Origin: Pratylenchus scribneri
Taxonomy: Eukaryota > Nematoda > Chromadorea > Rhabditida > Pratylenchidae
Assembly: GCA_030063045.1 (NCBI GenBank)
Contig: JAQSEB010000099.1
Location: 992,001-1,056,000 of the forward strand
Length of the DNA: 64,000 bases
Direction of reading: 5' to 3'
Position 1 is the first letter of the stretch. Each line of letters starts with the position of its first letter. The translations under genes were made by a program, and so were the position numbers. The notes below the pieces were generated by a model, which did not search any database, had not been told where the DNA came from, and saw nothing but the letters and a program-made list of their open reading frames with translations. This document shows, one piece after another, positions 48,217-59,700 of the stretch.

Positions 48217-49782
48217 TTATTGAATATATGAAGAATTTGTGGGCTTGTCCTCATCATTATTGTCTACATTCGTATTACCGTCACCAATGAAGTGAACTGT
48301 AGAAAAATTCAAATATTTTAAAGTTATTAGAAAACAACTTGGTGAATAATAAAAATTCCCAGCTTTAATAAGGAAAAAGAACATGAATAAAAATGAAAGT
48401 CGTAGCCACTTTTCTATTAATAGTTTCTATAAAAATTTTTTGTCAATCTCAAAATGTTGTTGTGTTGTTCATATTTCTCTTTTTAATCGTGTTTGTGCGT
48501 TTCACTTAAATGGTCGTTTATCCTCATATTTCGATTTAGAGGGCTTAGGCCAAAAAACTAATGATGTTTTCGATTCAGCATGTTGAGAAACCACTAAAAC
48601 CAGTTTAAAAACATATATTTATAAATGTTAAACTAGAAAAAACATTGTTTGTTTGAAAATAGATGTTAAATTAAAAACATTTTTGTTTTAAATGTTTTAG
48701 CAAAGATAATTTATGTTTTTAAACTGGTTTTAGAGGTTTTGCAACATGCTAAATCCGAAAACATCATTAGTTTTTTGACTTAAGCCCTCTAAATCGAAAT
48801 ATGAGGATAAACGACCAATTTAAGTGAAACGCGCATTTCCGACCTTTTTAAGTGAAACGCGCTAGCACCCTTTTTAATTAAATAATTGATTTAAATTCTC
48901 CATTTCAACTGCCTTGAGGCTTGATGAATAATGAATGATGAGGGCACTCATTTAAAATTAAAATGATTTTAATTGCTTACATTTTTTTGTTTCCATCGAA
49001 TCGTGGACAAAAATGTCATCATCAATGCACGAACGTTTGCGCATCAATTGCACTCCGGCAACATCTTTGTAATAAAATATTTAAAAAAATTCTGTCCCTA
49101 TAATTTTACCTTTTTCCAATTTTTTCCTTTCTTGCTGTTGTTGTTCAGCCAATTGCTCCTCCAATTGTATTCTTTTCGCCTCTAGTTGCTCAATTTGGGC
49201 ATCTTGCTGTTCGATTTTTACTTCCAATTCGGCAATTATTGCTGCTTGCTCTTCGATTATGGCCATTTGTTGCTTGTTTTCCGCCTCCAGCTCATCGATC
49301 AGCTTGTGGTACTAAAGAATAAAAAATTAAGTAAAATAAAATTATAATCTTAAAATTATAATCTTAAAATTCAATATAAAACATCTAAGGGTACATTTAA
49401 AATGGCCAAAATAGTTTAAAATGGCGAAAAGTTACTCATCGTTTATTTAATATGTTTAAGCAATTTTAAATTTGTTTTGCACCAAAAACGGAATAAAAGG
49501 CCAAAACGGGTTTTTGATCAAACCATAATTAATTAATTTACCATAGAATTTGGGAGGTCTAGGATAAAACCAATTAACCTCTATAATCTTTTCGACATTT
49601 TCAATATTTTTTTTCGTCTATTTCAATGATTTTTTGTCAGAATTAATAATATTCAAATGCTAATTTACCATTTCATATTCTCTCCTGGCCAACTCCCCAT
49701 GATAGAATATGTGGATTTCTTCATAAAACACTGTTGGCAATGCCATTGATTTTTCTATAGTATTTTTGCTTGGACCATTCAT
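48217..49782 (-). CDS. Gene E: Gln/Glu-rich coiled-coil protein, 4 exons, 159 aa, paralog of D
   Basis: Exons on the minus strand: 49782-49669, 49311-49110, 49064-48981, 48296-48217; phases 0, 1, 1, the same as gene D. Exon 1 has EEIHIFYHGELARREYEM. Exon 2 is a long heptad coiled coil (IIEEQAAIIAELEVKIEQQ, LEEQLAEQQQQERKKLEK). Exon 3 has QLMRKRS and METKK, aligning with gene D. Exon 4 is short and acidic (VDNNDEDKP). There is no signal peptide. AATAAA follows the stop within about 10 bp. D and E are convergent, about 2.8 kb apart. Intron 3 contains a palindromic element. Function not recognised. Confidence 0.8.
48491..48868. repeat. Long palindromic element in intron 3 of gene E
   Basis: Arms of about 110 bp: GTGCGTTTCACTTAAATGGT, ATTTCGATTTAGAGGGCTTA and AACTAATGATGTTTTCG on the left, with complements on the right. 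The right side continues into CCGACCTTTTTAAGTGAAAC and GCGCTAGCA. A relative lies at 42005-42240. Target duplication not identified. Confidence 0.75.
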
Positions 49783-49869
49783 TTTATAAAGATTAATTTT
49801 TCAATAATATTCTTGATAAAATTCTGAAAATTTAAGGGAATTAATGGAATAGTTGAATGGAGCAATTTT

Positions 49870-50030
49870 AAGGAGACATGGGATGGCTCAATTTTTATTC
49901 ATAAATCATTCAGAAATTTAGAAAAAATTAATTATTTGTCGACATTCCCAGATTAATTTTTGATAATACATACAGCATCCAATTCGCCTTAAGGCATCAA
50001 TCAAATGTCAAATACTGTGCTGATGATAAT
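49870..50030 (+). repeat. Conserved flank element upstream of gene E
   Basis: Carries CATAAATCATTCAGAAA, TTATTTGTCGACATTCC, CAGCATCCAATTCGCCTTAA and AGGCATCAATCAAATG. Shared in inverted orientation with 46365-46540 and in part with 34680-34765. The rest of 49783-50797 is AT-rich with nothing else I can name. Confidence 0.6.
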
Positions 50031-50797
50031 AAAAAATGTTGATATATTAAATTAATAGCTTTGAAAGGTATCTGAGATATAGTCCATTGCGTGAAATTCG
50101 ATTAATCATTTTAAACTCATATAATTCCACATATTCAACGCGATATATAGAGCTATCTCAACGAGAACATATCTAATCTATGTTATATCATTTATTAAAA
50201 TTATAAAATAATTATATAAAAATAAAATTTATTTCAAAAAAATAATTCACCGATTTAACAATATTTATGCATTTAATTAAATATTAGAATATTTGTTGTT
50301 CCCCAATTTCCATTTTTTATGATTGTTGAATTTGAATTTTCCAATATTTGAACATCAAATTTTCGTAAAATTTTTAAATATTTTTAAAATATATTTTTTG
50401 TTTTTTATTCGTTTTTAAAGAATTTCCAAAATTCTCTGAAAAAATTAATTTAAATGAAAAAATTTACTAAATTATTGGCCAGAATAACTTTTTTATTTAA
50501 TATTTAATAAAATTAACCAAAAATTTGGAATATTCAAATTCAACCAAAAATACAATAAAATATGAATATTAGAATTTTTGGAGTTGGATTTATTAACTCA
50601 TTTATGAATTTGATTAATATATTAAAAATTAACACATTTCCCAATTGATTGGATAAATTCACCAGAAGAATAAATGAAATTATATAAAAAAATCCCGCAT
50701 AATTAAATTTGCACATTTCTTATTAAAAAGAGGGAAACACCGGAGATGGAATGATTAATTTTGTTTGCAATTTTTTGCACTTTTTTATTTTAATTGT

Positions 50798-53700
50798 TCA
50801 TTTTTCTACACTCCCCGTCGTTGCCGTCTCTTTGTCAGCCAATGATCCGGAACGCGAAATTTCTGGCGAAGAATGCGACTTTTGGCGGAGAAAAGCCTGA
50901 AAAATTTTGAAAATTTTTATTTTTATTCTCTAATAAATAATTAATTGGGATGGGATTTAAAATGATAAAAAATCCTAAAATATTTATTGAAATATTGATG
51001 AAAAAAATCACAAAATATTGACAAAAATGGCCAAATATAGCCAAAATATTTTTATGTGAAAATTTTTTTAAATGATATATATGTATATAAAAAAATTTTC
51101 AAAAATTTTCCAAAAAAAAATTTTGAAAATTTTTAATTTTTTTTCAAAAGTATATTTTTTAATAAAATTAAAAAAATTTAAATATTTCTCCACCTTCTTC
51201 ATTGCTCGTTTAGCCCATGTTTGAGCACCAGCTCCCGGCTCAAATTCACCCAAAATTGAACTGAAAATAATTTGAAATAATCAAATTTTGTTTAAAATAT
51301 TTATCAAATTTTCTATCATCTTTAAAATATATTTTTTATTTCTAAAAAATTTCAATATTTTCTCCTAAAAGTAAATTCAATAATTAATAAAAAAAATTTA
51401 CATTTTAAAAATTCTATAAATTTTTAAAATATTTACTCTTAAATTAAATTATTTCAAAAAATTTTGAAATGAAAATGAAATTTTCCAGTCATTTTGAATA
51501 AATTCAATAAATTTACCAAGCGCCTTGTTCCTGATGTTCTTTTTGATCATTTCCATCTAGAGCCACTTTCCTTCTCTGGCCAATCACGCCCACCGTATCC
51601 AATCGGCTCAAACTTTCACACAAATTGTTCAGTTCTCTTTGCCGTTCCTTTTGGCAAATTCCCGAATTGCTGCCTTCCTCCTCACCATCCGTTAGAGTAT
51701 CGGTACGGGAAAGTGATTCCGGCTTGCTGAACAATTCATAAATTTATTCGAATTATTAGGTTAAATTTTATGACTTATGAGTTATGACTCTTAATTTTTA
51801 TTTATTAACTTCAACAGAAAATCAATAAAGATAAATCCTAATATTGATGATCATTTAAAAAAATATAAAATACATTCGAATATCTAAGCCCAATCAGCAG
51901 ATACTCTATTAGTGGACCCCTTCTATTAATAGCTCCCTTCAAATCTTTGAAAATAGCCTGGGGGCTATTAACAGAGGATTTAATATAATATTATAAAACA
52001 TAAGAAGATCAATAAGATTATTTAAATGTCCCATGTTGATTAAAGTAGATACCGTATATCTTATATTAGCGCCACTTTCTTTTCTCCTATTAGAGGGTCC
52101 TTAAAAAAGCCCCTGGGGATATTAATAGAGGATTATAATTACTACATATAATATTATAGACCCTAGGCTCATAGTAAAAATATTTAATAAGTGTCCCATC
52201 TACCTTTTATTTAAACTTTTATATTAAATTCACCTTTGTTTCAGAATTCTCTCCAATGCATCATTTCGCTTCATCACGCCTGAGAAGAAGTCCAGTTTTG
52301 AAGGGATTTCCACTTTTTGATCATTTGTCGCATCCATTTCCGACCAAAGTGGCATCTTGGATGAGGAATGATGATTCTCCTGTGCCTGTTGCTGAAATTC
52401 CTTGTCCAATTCCGGGGAACTGAAAGTGTCAAAAGGTCAATTAAATTAATTCATATTTTTGGACTAATTAACGGTTATGACTAGGGAGTAGTGTCACGAT
52501 ATAAATAATTAAATTTTAATAATTATATAAAAAGCTGGGACCTGGGAGTCTTACACAAAAAATAATTAATTTACCCAAATTCTTTAGTGTCAAAAAATAA
52601 TCATTTTTTGAGGCCATATAACTCGACAAAATCAGATTTCTTTTAATATTCCCTAACCTCTAATCCCATCCTGCCCTGAAACAAATCCACTGGGCTCTAA
52701 TACCTAGTTATAGCCAAATTATATGGCCTCAAAAATATAAAATTTTCGACTCGAAAAGATTCAGCAAATTAATTATTTTTTTCGGCAAATTAATATACTC
52801 TACAAATTACAATTAATTATCTAACCGTTACTTTTTTTTATCCCCTGAAATTTAACTCTTCCAAATTGCTATTTTCACACTTTTTCATTTAATTATTTTG
52901 AGTGAGTCTACCTTGATGCCCAAATATTCCGCATCACATCCAAATTGCTGCCAACTAGACTGGCTTGACTTTGACGGAACAATTCATCGGCTAGGGAATT
53001 TGCATGTATGGAACTATTTGAAGAATAAGGCGATTGATGTTCCATTTGGCTTTGGAAATGTTCTTGTTGGATTTGACCTGGAGATTTTCATAAATTATTC
53101 GCAGAATTTTAATTGCCGTATAACCTATTTTAAAACCCGTTGAAAAAAATTTTTTTAACCCCTCAAAAATTGGGAAATTTGGGGGTTTAACTCTGTAATT
53201 TATGGATATTTTTGAACAAATTATAACGGATTTTGTAGAATTTTAGGGAACTAAAAAATTTAATAAAAATTTTTAAATTTCAATTTACCATGAGCTATTG
53301 GTCCTCAAAATTGAGAGTAGGGAATTAAAAGAAAGTGTGGTATTAAAAGAGATTATAATATTTGTTGTTTTAATTAAATTATTATTTAACTAAAACGGAT
53401 ATTTGGATAATTTCATAAATTATTAAAATAATTTAAGTAAATTTAAATTAATTAGATTATAATTAATTACGGATTGGCCGAAATGCGCTCTGATGATTAT
53501 TGATTAGTCCAATTTGGGTTGCCGACCCCGAATTCGGAAATGAACCGGCCAGCAATGCTCCACCACCCGCAAAATCATTCCCCGCCATTCCTGCTGCCGC
53601 CGCCGCTGCCGCCGCTGCTGCTGCAGCGTTCATAAAGCCGGCTGCCGCCATTTGTTGCTGTTGCTGTAAATAAGCCAATTGATGCAATGCTGCATTTGAT

Positions 53701-56700
53701 CCTACTCCATCCATTCCTCCACCAACTTGACCACCACCACCCATAATTTGTCCACTTCCCCAAAAATGATTATGATTATTCGCCTGTTGGTGGTGGTTTT
53801 GGTTTGTTGGCCCTTCGGGTGGACCAAATTGAGTTTGCCATCGGGCAAATTGGTCATTCAGTGCCCCGGTGGAACGGGCGCCCATTTGCCAACTGTTCGC
53901 CGGGTCCATCAGACCACCCCCAAGCCAATTTGTTTGGCTGGCCCCATTTTGGCCCCCTCTGTTCTTTTCCAACAAATATTCGGCCGATTTATTCCTTTGT
54001 CCTCCCTTTTCACCCACTCCACCAAAAACAACGTCCAAAAATGTTTGTGTATTTTCCCCTTCATCCAAATAGGGTGTATGTGAGCTTCGACGGCCCATCA
54101 GGACCCCGTCAAAGTCACTAATTGGACTCTTTTTCCCGCCTTGTACTGTTTGGCCTCCTCCTCCATCCAATCTCAACAAATTTCCACTGCCAATTTCATT
54201 GGTTGGCCCGAACAAACTGAATGAGGGCACTTTTTGTTGCTGTTGATTGTCCTCTCCGGCCGCATCCAGTCCGCCGGACCAAATTTGCGATGGATGTGCT
54301 GAGCTCATCGAACTCCATTTGGAACTGCCGAATGCCATCCTCTTGTCATAGAAACCGGGCGGTGTATGAGGACCTGCATAATTTGTTTTATTAACATTGC
54401 TTTTAAATAAATAAAGAGTAATTTTTGTGTTTGTTAAATATATATTTCCATAAATTAATAGTTTTCATAGTTTTGAATTAATTTAATAAATTTAAATTTA
54501 AAATTTTGTATGTTGAAATAATTTCGCATGGAAATTTGTACTAAATAATCGCTACCTATTTGCACTTAATTGGGCCTGATTAAAGAATAAATAAATCCGC
54601 CTGTTTGACTGTTTTAATAATTCCGCCTGGTTGACTAAGTTTTAATAATTCCGCCTGATTGACTAAGTTTTAATAATTCCGCCTGATTGACTAAGTTTTA
54701 ATAATTCCGCCTGATTGACTAAGTTTTAATAATTCCGCCTGGTTGACTAAGTTTTAATAATTCCGCCTGGTTGACTAAGTTTTAATAATTCCGCCTGTTT
54801 GACTAAGTTTTAATAATTCCGCCTGTTTGACTAAGTTTTAATAATTCCGCCTGTTTGACTAAGTTTTAATAATTCCGCCTGTTTGACTAAGTTTTAATAA
54901 TTCCGCCTGTTCGACTAATAAGTTTTAATTCCGCCTGGTTGACTAAGTTTAATTCCGCCTATTTGACTAAGTTTTAATTCCGCTTTTTTATATTAAATTA
55001 ATTCCGCATGTTTTAATAGAATATTTTCACTTATCATAAGCATTATATTTAATAATCTTCATTTCAATTGATAGGAATTTAGTAAAATTCTATTCAAATA
55101 TGCTAATTCATTTCAAATTTCGATAATTTTCCCACTAACCGGATGAATCGCTGCCGTCATCATCCCCATCCTTTTGTTCACCAACTAAAGTTGAATCCAT
55201 TCTTCCAAGAAGTGGCTTCGGCTTGACCACATTTTGCTGATACCAAACATCGCTGGAGGAGAATGACTTTTGGGATTGCATTTTCCGAAATGTCAGTCGC
55301 CGTTCTTCTAATTGACTTTTGTTGTTCGCAGCTGATTCCTTTTGAAAAATATTTGAAATTTTTAAGTTATTTTTTTTATATTTTTAAGCCTAGTAAATAA
55401 GGAAATTTTTGAAACCAATTTAATTTATTTTTTTACTTGATTAGTTTTTTGAACAATTGGTTGAAAATTGAAATTGCCAATCAAATTGCCGGATGAATTG
55501 GAATGGATGAGAGGCATTGAACCAGTCACAGCCGTATTTTTTGATGCTAAAATTGAATTCTTAATTGAGTATTTCCCAAAAATAATAAACCTTTCCTTCC
55601 TCCTTCTTGGCCTCCTCCCCCTCCTGCGTTTACTTCTTTATTTGCGGCCGAAAGTGGCGGAAAATTCTCATAGAAATTTTGCTCCAATTGACGTGTTATT
55701 TGCTCCTGTTGTTGTTGCCATTGCATTTGTTGGACTTGTTGGAGCTGATATTGTGTGTAGAACTGTGTTGGGGAAATTATTGAAGCAATCAATAATTTTA
55801 TGTTTCAATTTTATTTATTTTTAATTTTAATTATATTATTATATTAGCCCATATATATCTTACAGCTAATTTTGTGAATTAGCTATGACTGCTGGTCTAG
55901 CTAATTTTCAGAATCTTGAATTTTAGGCAATTTAGAGACTCGAGAATAGGCTCAATCGACTCGGCATGGCCGATTTAGTATATGAAATTTTAATTTCAGA
56001 CTGGTATTAAAGTATAGACAAAATTTAATAAACCTAAACCGGTTTGGGTTTAAACAACGGTTCAACTTTTTAAAACAAACTCATCATATATTGAAATTGA
56101 AATTTTATATATAATATCGGCCCTGTTGAGTCGAATAAGCCAAATGTCGAATCTCTAAGTTATTTATAAGCCGTGATTCCCAAAATTAGCTAGATCACAG
56201 CCCTAGCTAATTTAGGAAATTAGAAAGTTCCCAGAATTAGTTAAAACATATATAAAATAAATAAATCAAAAAATGCAAAAATATTTTGCCTTATGATAAA
56301 ATTATTATTCAAATAATAAATCATTTAACACTTACATTTCCACAACTTTCTAATTTTCTGAACTGTTTTGCCTTGTTGTTTGCACCTTGGCCCATTCGTC
56401 GAGACATATTCGGTGTTCCACCCAAAGGGGCTCCTCCCGCCCCAACAATGGGTCTTCCTCCCACAATTCCAGCTGTTGACCCTCCTCCACCAGCCAATAC
56501 ACCACCGGTAGCAGGACGAAAGATTGCCTCGCCCTCCAAATTGCGTGCAGTTTGGCTCAATTGCTTAAATTTTAATTTTTAAAAAAATTTTTAATTTTCA
56601 TAAATATTTTTATGTAATTTATCTTTTATTAATATTATTAATTAATTAATTAATATTTTGAAACAAAAAATTTTCCCACCTCCTGATATTCCAACAAATC

Positions 56701-59700
56701 ATCCATTTTTGCGGTCGGCTGGGGGTGAATGAAAAAGCATCGATTGCCGAAAGCGCAAATGCCGGTTGTGGTGTAATTCTCACAAATGCGCGTCTTATAT
56801 TTGGGATTTGGTCGATTTGACCTTTAAAAGTGGTAAAGGGGAGGTAATTTTAGACCGTCAAAATTCCCCAATGCAAACGGTTGAAGTTCGTCCTCGCCAT
56901 GCGCAAAATTGCATTGGTCCCCAAAGGCACATGCCTTGCCCTCCAGCCATGCCTGATGAGAATTTTTGGTATAAATATAAATTAAATAATTATACTTCTC
57001 AATTATATCTACCCAGATTTTTGGGTCGCAATGGGAAAAATAACGGTAACCCTGTCCTCCGGGCCGGTATAAGGGTTAGGGTCTTTAGGTGATAAGGTAT
57101 GATCTCACTTATCCGTAACCCTAATCTCTAATCTAATCACCTAAAGTGGGGAACCCTTCATTCAAAAAATTAATAAAGGAAAAATTTTGAGAAAAGAACA
57201 GAGAAATTAATAAAACAAACAGACATATTTTATTATATTTTTATAGTATCAGAATAATGAAAATTTCTATAAAAATTTGAGCAAAATAAATTAGTAAACA
57301 AGTATTTTATTCTATAAGCGAAATTAAATAAAAATGAAAAAAATTTGGGTCGATCGCCCGCTTCATTGGAAAGCGAAGCACGTTTTTGGCATTTCTGTCC
57401 GGCAGTGTTAGGGCCCTGGAGTCGTGGAAGACACCGTTGGCCTCACTGATAGGAACTTGCCCTTCAGACAAGGATCAAAATGGTATCTTTCCCGGATTGT
57501 GTGCACCCAATCACATCGGATTTGAGCACAGCGGCAGATTGGGGAATAAGGGCACCCTCCTTAAACCGCCTAATCCGCCGCTCTGACAGCCCACGGTAAC
57601 GGGACACTCACAACTCCTTCACTGCCCGCGCGGCGCCCTCCTCCGCCTTTGGGGCACACCGGCCCAAGCGATCGACACAAGCGACAGAAAAATGAGGTCG
57701 TATATATAGAAACGAGTGGAATTCTAAGGAAAAGTTTATGGGAAGCAGGCAAGGGACGAAGCAATGGAAAAGGGAGGTAGCAAATCTTTCATTCGTTTTA
57801 ACATTCTGCCTCTCCAATTCTTTTGCATCTTTATAAAGTACAAAGAAGGAAAAGGAGAGGGAATTTGATTTTCTTACCATTACCATACCAATTTAATAGG
57901 ACATAAAATTAATAAAATCTTTTAAATTTTATTTAATTTATTTATGAATTTTTGGTAAGGGAATTGATTATTCTTCTTGAAAAGTATTTATTTAAAATTA
58001 AATAAAACCAATTCCAATTTGAAATCAAATATGTACAATTTAACAAAAATAATAATAATAAATTATGTACCTGGCACATTGCCGTTTTGTAAGCCTCACG
58101 TTGACGGACTTTCTTCATGGTTGGATCCAATGCATTTTGATGTAGTGAGGCACGACGGCGACTATAAATTCATTTAAAATATTAAAATTTCCTTAACAAA
58201 ATCAACATTAGCATATCCGGATTGATGTATTGGGTCAAATCATTGGCCGATTGATTTTTGGCCAACATTTTGGCTTTGGCCATTGAGAATGGCTGCTTTT
58301 GGGGACTGGCCAATGATGGGGCGAACTTTTAAAAAAATAATATTTTTGTCCAATTTTTTTAAAATTTTAAATATTATATTAGGAGGGGATTCAATACTTG
58401 AATTTTTCGGCTTTTTGTCTATAGGCTATTTTTCCCAAATCGACAAGGAAGCAATCAATCGGTAATAACCGAAGAAAATATCATCTAGAATTTTTAAATT
58501 CAAGCAAAAAGCTTCAAAAAAAGTCACATTTCTTCAAAAAGCACTTAAATTTATGATGCTTTTGAATGGCATATCCCTTCCTGAATTGGTTATTTCTGAG
58601 CTACGGACTACGGCTAAAATGTAGGGTTGCGCCCCCGTCCCCGCGGGGGTCACTCCCGACGGGGGCCCCCGCGGGGGTTTGAGTCTCACCCCCGTCCCAC
58701 TCCCGAAGGTCCACCCCCGATCACTCCCGCCCCCCGAACCTCCACCCCCGCGGGGGTACGGGGGTGAACATACACCCCATATTATTGGATTTTTCAAGGA
58801 AAATGCAATATGAAAGGAAATTTTTAGCAGATTTTTGTAGGATTTTTAAATTTTCATTAAGAATTTTTCGCTGCGCGGTATTTTTGGTTAATTTTTTCGC
58901 TGCGCGGCTCTTGATAATCTTCTGTTATGGATAATAGACCCCACAAAATCACTTTCTATGGTTAATTTAGGGTGCTAATCAAGAATCTGACATCCTTATA
59001 ATCATATCATGCCATATTGAAGATTTATATAAGACTTTCCGGCAAAAAATGTCCGTCAAATTTTATTTGTTAAAGCAAATTTGGATGATGTGTAAGGTGA
59101 AAAAACAAAAACCAGCGAGGGACATTAGCATCTCGCCACCAATCTCATCGATTTTGACGAGCCTTATTAGCTCATCAGCCAATTAACCAATTTAAATGAC
59201 CTAAAGTATATTTAATAGTCCCAAATCTTGGCTATCCAATGGTATAATGATCATCCAAAACTTCAAAACTTTGGCCAAGATGAGGCCAAAAATTTAGAAA
59301 AATTGTTTGTGTATCTAGGCATCTAGGGCCATTTTGGCAAAACCATTACAGTTTGTAAGTTCAATATATCATTGGATAGCCGATACTTAGGGCTATTAAA
59401 TGCACTATATCATTTAATTTAAATTAGTAAATTGGCTGATGACTCATGAGCTAAGGCTCTTCAAATTCAAAATCACTGAGACGCTTGTGATCGAGACGCT
59501 AATGATAATGATCCCAACCGTGTGTAACTGGCACCAACAAATTCAAATGATCCAGAACAGGAAGAAATCGAAGAGGAGATTGAATGAATTATGAATTAAA
59601 ATTTATTTGCGCTTATAATTTATTAAAATTTTAATAAATTTTTCTTCAGAAATTTTTTTTTTGAAAAATAAGACTTTTTAAAAAATTTTGGTCAACCCCG

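Noticed and set aside
53727..54121. Plus-strand frames opposite the large CCCH exon 11
   Set aside because: They are antisense shadows of a Gly/Gln-rich exon whose splice sites and phase fit the minus-strand gene.
57386..57886. Protein-coding frames in the GC-rich island
   Set aside because: Frames are short, lack paralogs or splice partners, and vary by strand; the promoter, end-pairing and T-run fit a structured RNA better.
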